From positions 191,471-255,470 of the forward strand of contig CAVRXV010000009.1 in the NCBI GenBank assembly GCA_963725255.1: 64,000 bases of DNA. The letters run 5' to 3'. Source of the DNA: JAIEPX01 sp963725255 (GTDB lineage Bacteria > Pseudomonadota > Gammaproteobacteria > JAIEPX01). The notes under the pieces are model-generated. The model was not told the DNA's origin, made no database searches, and was given only the letters and a program-made list of their open reading frames with translations. Below, one piece after another: positions 33,779-41,384 of the stretch (positions are counted from its first letter, which is position 1; the number at the start of each line of letters is the position of its first letter). Position numbers and translations under genes: made by a program.

Positions 33779-35493
33779 ATTTTGAAATTATTAAAGATCC
33801 AAAAACCGGCGAATCTATAATCAAAACACCGTTGAGCGGAAAAACCTTATTAACTTCCCCACAGCTTAATAAAGGAACTGCTTTTACAACTGAAGAACGT
33901 CACGCATTCGGATTATTAGGCAAATTACCCGCAGCAGTCGAAACGTTATCTGAACAAACCATGCGTGCTTTTATTCAATATTCGGCTTTCGCCACTGATT
34001 TACAAAAAAGCATTTATTTACGCACACTGCACGAAACAAATGAAACCGTGTTTTATAAACTCGTGGCTGATCATATGAAAGAAATGATCCCTGTTTTATA
34101 CACACCGATCGTTGGCACTGCAGTCAAAACACATAGCACGGAATTTCGACGTCCTCGAGGTCTTTACATTTCTTATCCAGATCGTGAGTACATTCGCGAA
34201 ATATTATCAAACCGAACACATCCTGAAATTGATGTGATCGTTGTCACTGATGGTGAAGGCGTACTGGGAATTGGTGATCAAGGCATCGGCGGGATAGATA
34301 TTCCCATCGCAAAATTAATGGTTTACTCGATTGCTGCGGGAATTAATCCATTACGAACGCTGCCTATCATGTTAGACACGGGCACCAATAATCAAGCACT
34401 ACTCGATGATCCCCTCTATTTAGGTTGGCGACAAAATCGAATTGCAGGTGAAAAATACGATGAATTTATTCGAATGTTTATCGATGAAGTCAAAAAACAA
34501 TTCCCGGGAGTTTATTTACATTGGGAAGATTTTGGCCGTGATAATGCACAACGCAATTTAACAACGTATCGTAATGAAATTTGTTCATTCAACGATGACA
34601 TTCAAGGCACCGGCGTTGTGACGCTTGCAGCAATGCTCGCTGCTGTTCATGCTTCTGGAACCACAATAAAAGATCAACGCTTTGTAATTTTTGGCGCTGG
34701 CAGTGCTGGACTTGGAATCACGCATCAATTATGCGATGCACTCATTCGAAATGGAATGAGTGAACAAGAAGCTCAATCACGATTTTGGTTAATTTCCAGC
34801 AATGGACTTATCACAAGTGAATCATCTTCGTTATCAACAGAGCGCGCAATGTATGCTCGAGATCCTTCCGAAATAAAATCATGGAAAACTACCGTACCGG
34901 GCGTAGCTCATCTTGAAGATGTGATTAACAACGTTCACCCAACGGTATTGATTGGCTGCTCAACCGTTGGATCGGCCTTCACAGAAACTGTCGTGAAAGC
35001 CATGGCCTCGCATTGTGAACGCCCCATTATTTTTCCATTATCGAATCCCACCGAACGAAGCGAAGCAAAACCCGCTGATATTATAGAATGGACTCAAGGT
35101 AAAGCCTTAATTGCTACCGGCAGTCCGTTTGCTCCCGTTTCTTATCAAGGCAAAACCATCCCGATCGGACAATGTAATAATGCATTAGTCTATCCTGGCA
35201 TTGGCCTAGGCATTATGGCCGTCAAAGCTAAAAGTTTATCTGATGACATGCTATGGGCTGCCTGCCAAGCTGCCGCCCAATTTTCTCCGATCCTCAAAAA
35301 TCCCGATGCCGCCCTACTTCCCCCCATCGAAGAAGCCCGCCCTTTCTCCAACGTCATTGCTCTCGCTGTCGCTACCCAAGCCGTCAAAGAAGGACTTGCC
35401 ACTGTCTCCAACACAGACAACATTCCTGCTCTCATCGACGCCATCAAGTGGGCGCCGAAATATCTTCGATATTTATCGACGCCGCGTCTTTAG
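33772..35493 (+). CDS. maeA: NAD-dependent malic enzyme
   Basis: Oxidative decarboxylation of malate to pyruvate. 573 residues, the size of E. coli MaeA/SfcA, whose family features are present: ERHAFGLLGKLPAAVETLSEQ, YTPIVGTAVKTHS (active-site Tyr), RRPRGLYISYPDR, VTDGEGVLGIGDQGIGGIDI (metal ligands), WEDFGRDNAQRNL, CSFNDDIQGTGVVTLAA and the nucleotide-binding FVIFGAGSAGLGI. Start ATG 33772 overlaps the recombinase stop, with GGAG upstream. Its last residues (STPRL) and stop codon lie in a half R4 repeat. Confidence 0.95.
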   Translation: MLDFEIIKDPKTGESIIKTPLSGKTLLTSPQLNKGTAFTTEERHAFGLLGKLPAAVETLSEQTMRAFIQYSAFATDLQKSIYLRTLHETNETVFYKLVADHMKEMIPVLYTPIVGTAVKTHSTEFRRPRGLYISYPDREYIREILSNRTHPEIDVIVVTDGEGVLGIGDQGIGGIDIPIAKLMVYSIAAGINPLRTLPIMLDTGTNNQALLDDPLYLGWRQNRIAGEKYDEFIRMFIDEVKKQFPGVYLHWEDFGRDNAQRNLTTYRNEICSFNDDIQGTGVVTLAAMLAAVHASGTTIKDQRFVIFGAGSAGLGITHQLCDALIRNGMSEQEAQSRFWLISSNGLITSESSSLSTERAMYARDPSEIKSWKTTVPGVAHLEDVINNVHPTVLIGCSTVGSAFTETVVKAMASHCERPIIFPLSNPTERSEAKPADIIEWTQGKALIATGSPFAPVSYQGKTIPIGQCNNALVYPGIGLGIMAVKAKSLSDDMLWAACQAAAQFSPILKNPDAALLPPIEEARPFSNVIALAVATQAVKEGLATVSNTDNIPALIDAIKWAPKYLRYLSTPRL

Positions 35494-35668
35494 TTGTGAG
35501 AGGCGTAACCATTCACCACCTTGGCTAGAATGGCTAAAACGTTCAGATTTTGTCCAGGTTGGGTGAAAAAATTTATTTTAAAACCGGAGTTTACTCTTGA
35601 TAAATGAGGATTTTAAAATAAATTTTTCCGCCCGAGATGGACGAAATATGGACGTTTCCATCATGTGG
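35483..35668. repeat. R4 half-element followed by R2 element (copy A)
   Basis: 35483-35503 (GCGTCTTTAGTTGTGAGAGG) matches one terminal arm of the R4 element at 57004. R2 copy A (35511-35668) is a long imperfect palindrome bounded by ATTCACCACC and a diverged end, with GGCTAAAACGTTCAGATTTT near one side and GAAATATGGACGTTT near the other; other copies are at 48902 and 53143. Confidence 0.7.
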
Positions 35669-36361
35669 TTAAGAGGTCGAGACAGACCAAGCACCCTTAC
35701 CCCGCAAATAAATGGGCATGGCTTCTTCGGGCGAAACTAATTTATTTTCAGCAAATAATTTGGCTGCGATTTGAGATAAATACTCGGCTTTGGGAACAAT
35801 ATCAGGAGTGGATTGAAATTGGATAGTCTGTAGACGTTCACCCAATAATAGAGAATAGACTTCCCAAGCATCCCCCACCAAACACCATGAATCATTCCCT
35901 GAAGGTAAATCAACTGCTGAAGGCAATTTCAATTGCTCTTCAATCACTGTAGTCATCATTCCCGAATCATCAGAAGTATATGCGGCCCAGTACACTTCGT
36001 TCATCCGAGCATCTTGTGCGACTAAAATTTTATCGCGATTTAATTGAGCAAAAGCCGTTTGAGCAATGATTTGCAATGAAGACACTATAATGATCGGCAA
36101 ACTAGCACCTAATGCAAGCCCTTGAGCAACACCCACTCCAATACGTAGACCTGTGAAACTTCCTGGGCCTCGCCCCACTGCAATCGCATCCAGATCATGG
36201 AGCTTCATGCCTGCCTCAGACAGCAAAGCATCAACCCACGGTAAAATAAGCTGTGCATGCTCCCGCGGCGCAACTTCATGACGCTGAATCACCTCATCCC
36301 CTATGGACAAAGCCACCGTGCATACCGCTGTCGATGTATCTAACGAAAGTATTTTTGCCAT
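35669..36361 (-). CDS. tsaB: tRNA threonylcarbamoyladenosine biosynthesis protein TsaB
   Basis: Non-catalytic partner of TsaD in making t6A37 on ANN-decoding tRNAs. The actin-like ATPase fold markers are ILSLDTSTAVCTVALS, APREHAQLILPWVDALLSEAG and AVGRGPGSFTGLRIGVGVAQGLA, and VAQDARMNEVYWAAY is a further TsaB motif. 230 residues, normal length. The gene downstream of it on the same strand is absent (an R2 repeat follows); upstream is a lipoprotein-like gene. Confidence 0.95.
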   Translation of the reverse strand: MAKILSLDTSTAVCTVALSIGDEVIQRHEVAPREHAQLILPWVDALLSEAGMKLHDLDAIAVGRGPGSFTGLRIGVGVAQGLALGASLPIIIVSSLQIIAQTAFAQLNRDKILVAQDARMNEVYWAAYTSDDSGMMTTVIEEQLKLPSAVDLPSGNDSWCLVGDAWEVYSLLLGERLQTIQFQSTPDIVPKAEYLSQIAAKLFAENKLVSPEEAMPIYLRGKGAWSVSTS

Positions 36362-36383
36362 GCTTTATATTACCACCGAAAAC

Positions 36384-36420
36384 GGTGTCGCGTGTTGAGT
36401 TTCACTCAAGATGCGACGCC
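36384..36420. repeat. Mini R4 palindrome
   Basis: GGTGTCGCGTGTTGAGT and ACTCAAGATGCGACGCC form a 17-bp imperfect stem with a TTC loop. The arm sequence is that of the R4 element ends (57004, 57223). It overlaps the 3' end and stop codon of the neighbouring gene. Confidence 0.6.
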
Positions 36421-36848
36421 GTGATTTTGATAGTTGCATCTTTTAAAGCGACATAACCTTGGCTGTTGATATTATTGTATGTAAATCCAGACTGCCAAAT
36501 TGGGACGTAATAAAATCGTAGAGAACCATGACGCCATTGATAAACCGTTTTACTGGAATCTAAATAAACAATGTCGCCCAAATAGCACGCTTCTAATTCG
36601 GTTTTCTTTTTACCCGATTTTTCCAGTAACTTAACGGATCGGCAATGTCCTTGATATACAACTAATTTTACGGGTTTATATTCTACTCTTTTTACAAAAG
36701 GTGGTATTTGAATTGTGCCCCCTTGAATATTCAATTCAACACGAGGCGTGGTTGCAGTGATTTCGGTGCGCTCTTGCCAACTTTTCTCTTCTCCCCTTAA
36801 GTCTTTGATTCGTTGGTAATTTTCTTGGAGTTCTTTAATATCGGGCAT
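36402..36848 (-). CDS. Lipoprotein-like protein with frameshifted signal peptide
   Basis: No family recognised for the 148-residue reading frame from ATG 36848 (beta-rich: VELNIQGGTIQIPPF, VKLVVYQGHCRSVKLLEK, LRFYYVPIWQSGFTYNN). Reading further upstream in the same frame gives SASTIAGCSGAPYGIPS, a clear lipobox (IAGC) directly after a TAA stop. A good signal-peptide start, MVKLILKYCVYSFVVFLI with an AGGAG ribosome site, lies at ATG 36972 in another frame. Removing one G near 36918 would join them. So this was, or is, an outer-membrane-type lipoprotein broken by one base, by a sequencing error, or read by frameshifting. The C-terminus overlaps a mini R4 palindrome. Confidence 0.55.
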   Translation of the reverse strand: MPDIKELQENYQRIKDLRGEEKSWQERTEITATTPRVELNIQGGTIQIPPFVKRVEYKPVKLVVYQGHCRSVKLLEKSGKKKTELEACYLGDIVYLDSSKTVYQWRHGSLRFYYVPIWQSGFTYNNINSQGYVALKDATIKITASHLE

Positions 36849-37046
36849 GCTAAGAGCAGACCACTCTTTTGATGGAATTCCATAAGGAGCACCAGAACAG
36901 CCTGCAATAGTGCTCGCCGATTAAAAAGACCACGAAAGAGTAAACACAGTATTTTAAAATTAATTTAACCATGTCACACATTCTCCTAGATTCTGCAGCT
37001 GAAATCTACTACTAGGCCTTACCGAATCTAGTATTATTTTCCGTAA

Positions 37047-37571
37047 CTATTTTCTAATAGTAGCCTGTTGTACTACACCAGGATTTTGCACCGCTGCCGA
37101 ATTATTGGACGTTGTAGTAGATGAAATTGAAGGTAAAGAAGATGTTGTTGCTGAATTCATTGTAGGTGCAGCGCTGACAATAGCCGATCCTGACGATGCC
37201 ACTGATGTAGTCACCGAGCTTGAGGCATTTGATGCCCCAACTTGAGGAGATACCGTTGACTGAGGAACTGAAGCAGCATTTTCCGAACTTGCAACAGCCT
37301 CAGTTGAAGAATTGATGCTTTCAATTGGCGGAATATAACTGACACCATCGGCTTCGACTTCAGGATCATTACTCTCAGCAATGGCCCCACCGGCAGGAGC
37401 GGGTTGTGTATTACTCCCTACTTCAGAATTTTGTACTGGGACTTTCTCCGATTCATGGATTGCGGGTTTGGTTGGTTCTACGATCTTTTCTGATTTCTGT
37501 TTTTCATGGCAACCTGCTATAAACAAAGTACCCGCTACTAAACACGCCATTGAAATCCTTTGCAACTTCAT
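37047..37571 (-). CDS. Ser/Thr/Ala-rich lipoprotein
   Basis: Predicted lipoprotein of 174 residues. The signal peptide MKLQRISMACLVAGTLFIAGC has a lipobox (FIAGC) with Cys at 21, so it should be lipidated and kept in the envelope. The mature part is a charged stretch (residues ~22-75) and then a long low-complexity Ser/Thr/Asn/Val tail (residues ~85-170) without domains, perhaps a flexible envelope-spanning or surface linker. The family is unrecognised. Ribosome site AAGGGATG lies before ATG 37571. It sits downstream of the candidate Csr-sponge RNA on the same strand, beyond that RNA's terminator. Confidence 0.7.
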   Translation of the reverse strand: MKLQRISMACLVAGTLFIAGCHEKQKSEKIVEPTKPAIHESEKVPVQNSEVGSNTQPAPAGGAIAESNDPEVEADGVSYIPPIESINSSTEAVASSENAASVPQSTVSPQVGASNASSSVTTSVASSGSAIVSAAPTMNSATTSSLPSISSTTTSNNSAAVQNPGVVQQATIRK

Positions 37572-37793
37572 AATGCATCCCTTCTGTTGATTGATAACAC
37601 AAAGAACAAATTATATCGCTGCGTTAAACATCATCGCAAGTAGGAAGAAGATTCTCTTTCAACCTAGATTCAAGCATAAACTGACATTGTGCTTTCATGA
37701 AGCTTGATCTTGAATTAAATTAATACTTTCGCTTATCAACATAACTGACTGAATAACATATAAAAATTTTACCCAGTTTACTTTCTAGAAGGC

Positions 37794-37823
37794 AAAAAAA
37801 AAGCCGAGTCTATAATACTCAGC
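37794..37823 (-). terminator. Intrinsic terminator of the sponge RNA
   Basis: On the minus strand GCTGAGT-ATTATAG-ACTCGGC (one G-T pair) is followed by nine T residues (37794-37802). Confidence 0.85.
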
Positions 37824-38045
37824 TTGGAAAGGTATCAGTATTGTTGGTCTGTTCCGGGCATCCTTGCCCCAAGAAAACTCCTTGTTAACAGACCTACCCT
37901 ACCTCTTACCTTTACATTTCAGCGACAAGCGCTAAAATGTTATTTGGACTAGTGATGGCAATCCTTTGCCGCCCTATCTCTTCCCTGAAGAACATCCGTG
38001 TTAGGGCACATCACCAATCCCGCATCGTTCATCCTTGAACGACTT
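37795..38045 (-). ncRNA. CsrB/RsmY/RsmZ-type CsrA-sequestering RNA (candidate)
   Basis: A ~250-nt minus-strand RNA with at least eight GGA motifs, most in the loops of short hairpins: GTTC-AAGGAT-GAAC (38027-38040), AACA-CGGA-TGTT (37991-38002), TCTTC-AGG-GAAGA (37979-37991), GGCAA-AGGA-TTGCC (37957-37970), AAC-AAGGA-GTT (37876-37886) and GGGCA-AGGA-TGCCC (37856-37869). GGA in hairpin loops is the recognition element of CsrA/RsmA, and arrays of them define the sponge RNAs. A promoter lies just upstream and an intrinsic terminator ends it. No open frame is present. Legionellales use such RNAs to switch between replicative and transmissive phases. The assignment rests on pattern, not on a database hit. 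Confidence 0.75.
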
Positions 38046-38051
38046 AATGTA

Positions 38052-38079
38052 AATCTACCATATTACTAAAAACTCGCAA
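38052..38079 (-). promoter_or_regulatory. Possible promoter of the sponge RNA
   Basis: On the minus strand TTGCGA (38074-38079), a 16-nt spacer and TAGATT (38052-38057) would start transcription near 38045. No clear GacA/LetA box was recognised further upstream. Confidence 0.4.
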
Positions 38080-38649
38080 GTAGCTCTAAATCCAGTGCTA
38101 ATAATTTATTTTTTCATTGCCATTTTGGCTTACTTTAAATTCCTTTATTTTTCAATGAGTTACGTAATTTCACGATTTTTGGGGCCTTACAACCTCCGCG
38201 ATACACTTACCAGCCTTTGAGACATCTCTCACAAACGATACAACCAGACTCTGCGTCCAACCCTTTAAATAGAGCAGCTAATTCACTGAAAATAAAAGAA
38301 TTTTAACCAATCTACTGGGTATTGGGCCAAGATCATTGATTTCCTAATCCCTTCCAAACTTTAGTCCTCGTATGACCCTTCATTTCCTACCCTCAGTTAA
38401 CTCACATCAAAAAAGAATAATATAATTCAGTAAAAAAAATTATCGCGACAAAAAATTCTTTCACAACAAAAGAAAAATACAGAATTTTTTTTACTCATTT
38501 TAATTTGCAAAACAATAATTATTTCAGACGGGATGGGTGGCTAAATAAAATTCAAAATTCTTAACCGGGAGATGCTGCTAAATGATTGTAGTTTGTGATC
38601 AAGCTACGATAAATATACTTTACCTAGATTCCAACTGCAGAATCTAGGT
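38080..38649. other. Non-coding stretch with one R5 motif
   Basis: No gene seen. The only recognised item is the R5 motif TTAACCGGGAGATGCTG at 38561-38577. A short palindrome CCTAGATTCCAACTGCAGAATCTAGG-like (38623-38648, arms CCTAGATTC and GAATCTAGG) abuts the end of ppiD and may act as its terminator. Confidence 0.45.
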
Positions 38650-40566
38650 TTAATAATCGTCAGAAACATCTGGCGCAGATGCAGTAGAACTCTCTGATTG
38701 TTTTTGCAACTTGTTCACTTTAGCTTTATGCCTTAAGTCCTTGACATAAATATTAAAATCCGCAGAACCATAATTGACTGCCAAAGAATTTTTAAAACTC
38801 TCACGTTGTTCAGATGTCATTGTTTTCACTTGAGCAGGAATCACTTTCTCAACACTGACTATTGCATAGTCACCCTCTGACAATGCAGTACTACCATAAG
38901 CAGCCGCTTTTTGATTAGGCGCAGGTTGATGAAACGCAAGCTGAAGTATTTCATGATTCACTCCCTTCTCTTGTCGACTGGCTCCACTTTGCTGACGCCA
39001 CACAAGATTATGAGCCCTCAATAGATCTTCGGCATTATTACCACTACGTAATTTCTCTACTATAGTATTCGCTATTTTTTCCATTGCGATTTGAGCTTGC
39101 TGACGTTTTAGTAATGCCACAATTTTATCTTTAACATTCTCAATAGGTAACACTTGTGCTGGTTGAGATGTTTTAACTCGCAGCACAACTAATCGACCAT
39201 TGCCTAAATCAATGGGCGAGCTATTACTTCCTTGTTGTAAAACCTCATCACTAAATGCCGCAGAAACAATTTTAGGTGATGCTTCAAGTCCATCCTTATT
39301 TCCACGATGTGTAAACATGCCTGTAGATTTAACCGGCACACCAACAGCCTGGGCAACAGATGCCAAGGAATCAGGATGAGTAAACGCCAATTCAGCAATT
39401 TGATCACTCAATGACGTATATTCATGCTCGGCTTTTTGTTTGAGTATGGCCTCATTGACTTGAGATCGCACTGCACTTAAGGGTTGCGGTTTTGCTTCTT
39501 CCACAACCAACAATTTATACACGACAAAACCTTCTTGTTTTTGTTGCACAGGACTCACTTGCCCCACTTTCATCGTCGTAAATAGTTTCACTAAATCCGT
39601 ATTATCTTTAGCAGGACTTACCCACTGCATTTTCACATCGGCTGGTAATTTTTGTTCCTGCCCTAATTGTTTCGATAATAATTCAACGCGGTTTTTGGCG
39701 GCTTCGATATCAGTTACTTTAGCGTCTGTAGCAATAGGAACAACCCCTTTTGCAACCTGCCATCGCATTGGACTCGCAAAAGCCATTTGATTATTTTGAT
39801 AATAATCTTGCACTTCCGCATCACTGACCGTTTGTTTTGTTTTAAGCGATTCGATATTTAACTCAACATAATCAACACTGACTTGAGCTTCACTCTGATA
39901 TTCTTTTTTATGGGCATCATAATAGGACTTAATATCAGCATCCTTAACCGTCACCTCTGACTCAAAATCTTTAACAGGTAATGTGACGTATTTAAAATCA
40001 CGCTTTTGTTCAGCGACTTCATAGGCCTGATCAATTTCATTCGGCAGAGCGAATGCTGTTTGAATAATCCCCTCACTGAATTGACTCACCAAGAGAGAAC
40101 GCATCAAGTCCTGATAAAAGCTGTTTTCGGAATAGGAAAGATTGTAAATTAAATGCTGAAAACGATCGGGCGAAAATTTTCCATCCACTTGAAAAGCGGG
40201 CATTTGCTCGATAACGGCTTGAACAACTAACGGACTCACAACGAATCCCGCTTTATGCACGCCCTGGTACATTACCGTGCGTAAAATTAAATCATTCAGA
40301 GCTTTTTCTCGGAGCTGCTCTTGTAATTCTGTTGTTAAACGTAATGACGTACCGTATTGATTTAACAGTTGATTTCGTTGACGATTATAAGCGGCCGTTA
40401 AATCTGACGTCCCTATTTTTTCACCATTGACAGTTACAACTGAAGGATTGCTTCGACTACTCACAAGATAATACTGAATCCCGAATAAGGCAAACGCGAG
40501 ACTAATTAATCCAATTAAAATTTTAGAAAACCAACCAACCAGATGATTCCTAAAGTGTTGCAACAT
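38650..40566 (-). CDS. ppiD: Periplasmic folding chaperone / peptidyl-prolyl isomerase PpiD
   Basis: Inner-membrane-anchored periplasmic chaperone near the Sec translocon. It has one N-terminal membrane helix (ILIGLISLAFALFGIQYYLV), a SurA-N-like region (residues ~45-200, SVVTVNGEKIGTSDLTAAYN), a parvulin-like domain (~225-360) and a long helical C-terminus, with an acidic tail. ~638 residues matches E. coli PpiD (623). ATG 40566 is preferred over ATG 40581 because GAGG then sits 9 nt upstream. Gene order hup - tRNAs - ppiD is conserved in gammaproteobacteria. Confidence 0.92.
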   Translation of the reverse strand: MLQHFRNHLVGWFSKILIGLISLAFALFGIQYYLVSSRSNPSVVTVNGEKIGTSDLTAAYNRQRNQLLNQYGTSLRLTTELQEQLREKALNDLILRTVMYQGVHKAGFVVSPLVVQAVIEQMPAFQVDGKFSPDRFQHLIYNLSYSENSFYQDLMRSLLVSQFSEGIIQTAFALPNEIDQAYEVAEQKRDFKYVTLPVKDFESEVTVKDADIKSYYDAHKKEYQSEAQVSVDYVELNIESLKTKQTVSDAEVQDYYQNNQMAFASPMRWQVAKGVVPIATDAKVTDIEAAKNRVELLSKQLGQEQKLPADVKMQWVSPAKDNTDLVKLFTTMKVGQVSPVQQKQEGFVVYKLLVVEEAKPQPLSAVRSQVNEAILKQKAEHEYTSLSDQIAELAFTHPDSLASVAQAVGVPVKSTGMFTHRGNKDGLEASPKIVSAAFSDEVLQQGSNSSPIDLGNGRLVVLRVKTSQPAQVLPIENVKDKIVALLKRQQAQIAMEKIANTIVEKLRSGNNAEDLLRAHNLVWRQQSGASRQEKGVNHEILQLAFHQPAPNQKAAAYGSTALSEGDYAIVSVEKVIPAQVKTMTSEQRESFKNSLAVNYGSADFNIYVKDLRHKAKVNKLQKQSESSTASAPDVSDDY

Positions 40567-40657
40567 AATCAGAGACCTCATTCAGATTGTACGGACTAGC
40601 CTAATACCCAAGCTCTATACAAAAAACGCGCCCTAAGACGCGTTTGATGTTTCAATT

Positions 40658-40734
40658 TGGCGGAGTGGACGGGACTCGAACCCGCGACCCCCGGCGTGAC
40701 AGGCCGGTATTCTAACCAACTGAACTACCACTCC
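40658..40734 (-). tRNA. tRNA-Asp (GUC)
   Basis: 77 nt including encoded CCA. Cloverleaf with acceptor GGAGTGG/CCACTCC, anticodon loop CCTGTCACG (anticodon GTC) and T arm GGGTTCGAGTCCC. Lies 5 bp after tRNA-Val, so the pair is cotranscribed. Confidence 0.97.
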
Positions 40735-40739
40735 TAAAA

Positions 40740-40815
40740 TGGTGGGTGCTGAGGGGATCGAACCCCCGACATTCGCCTTGTAAGGGCGACGCTCTACCAG
40801 CTGAGCTAAGCACCC
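40740..40815 (-). tRNA. tRNA-Val (UAC)
   Basis: 76 nt with encoded CCA. Acceptor GGGTGCT/AGCACCC, anticodon loop CCTTACAAG (anticodon TAC), T arm GGGGTTCGATCCCC. It sits between hup and ppiD. Confidence 0.97.
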
Positions 40816-40877
40816 AAAAATGCTTCATCCAAGCAACAGCTGGATTGAACATTTATCAGGACTAAAGTGCAATACAA

Positions 40878-41156
40878 TTATTTTGTATTAACTTCATCCT
40901 TCAACTGTTTACCAGCAACAAACTTAGGCACTCTTGCCTTTTTAATTTGAATCTTTTCACCGGTTTGTGGATTACGCCCTTCACGTGCAGCACGATCAGC
41001 CGTTTTAAAAGTTCCAAATCCAACCAGTGTAACAGTTTCACCTGATTTTAAAGTGCTGACCACAGCACCTGTAAATGCGTCTAATGCATCGCCTGCTTGA
41101 CGTTTAGAAATGCCAGCTTGTGATGCAATTGCATTGATTAAATCTTCTTTGTTCAT
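40878..41156 (-). CDS. hupB: DNA-binding protein HU
   Basis: Nucleoid-associated DNA-bending protein of 92 residues. The bacterial histone-like signature is GFGTFKTADRAAREGRNPQTGEKIQI, written here in two parts as GFGTFKTADRAAREGRNPQT and GEKIQIKKA; the start MNKEDLINAIASQAGISKRQA is HU-like rather than IHF-like. It precedes the tRNA pair and ppiD in a conserved order. Full length, no oddities. Confidence 0.96.
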   Translation of the reverse strand: MNKEDLINAIASQAGISKRQAGDALDAFTGAVVSTLKSGETVTLVGFGTFKTADRAAREGRNPQTGEKIQIKKARVPKFVAGKQLKDEVNTK

Positions 41157-41384
41157 AATCTTTACTGCCCTCTTCCATTGATAAAACGCGGGCAGCGAAA
41201 CGCTTACCCGTCCCAGTCCTGGCGTTTATACCAATAGGAGGCACTCACAGTCAAGCGATGTTTGTCGAAACAGTGTTTTTTCACTCGAATGTTTTAATAG
41301 CCTCGCATTCAGTAAGAAGATTTGTTAGTCTATTGCTCGAACCAATGATTGGTTTTTTACAAACAAAACACACAGAGGATTACC

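Noticed and set aside
37795..38045. 6S RNA, tmRNA or RNase P RNA
   Set aside because: No closing stem with central bubble, no tag-peptide region and no RNase P core (GAGGAAAGTCC-type) is present, whereas the repeated GGA loops fit a Csr-sponge RNA.
41339..41360. Terminator AACCAAT-ATTGGTTTTTT before the ankyrin-like gene
   Set aside because: The stem would have a one-base loop and lies directly before a start region; it may be part of a promoter instead.
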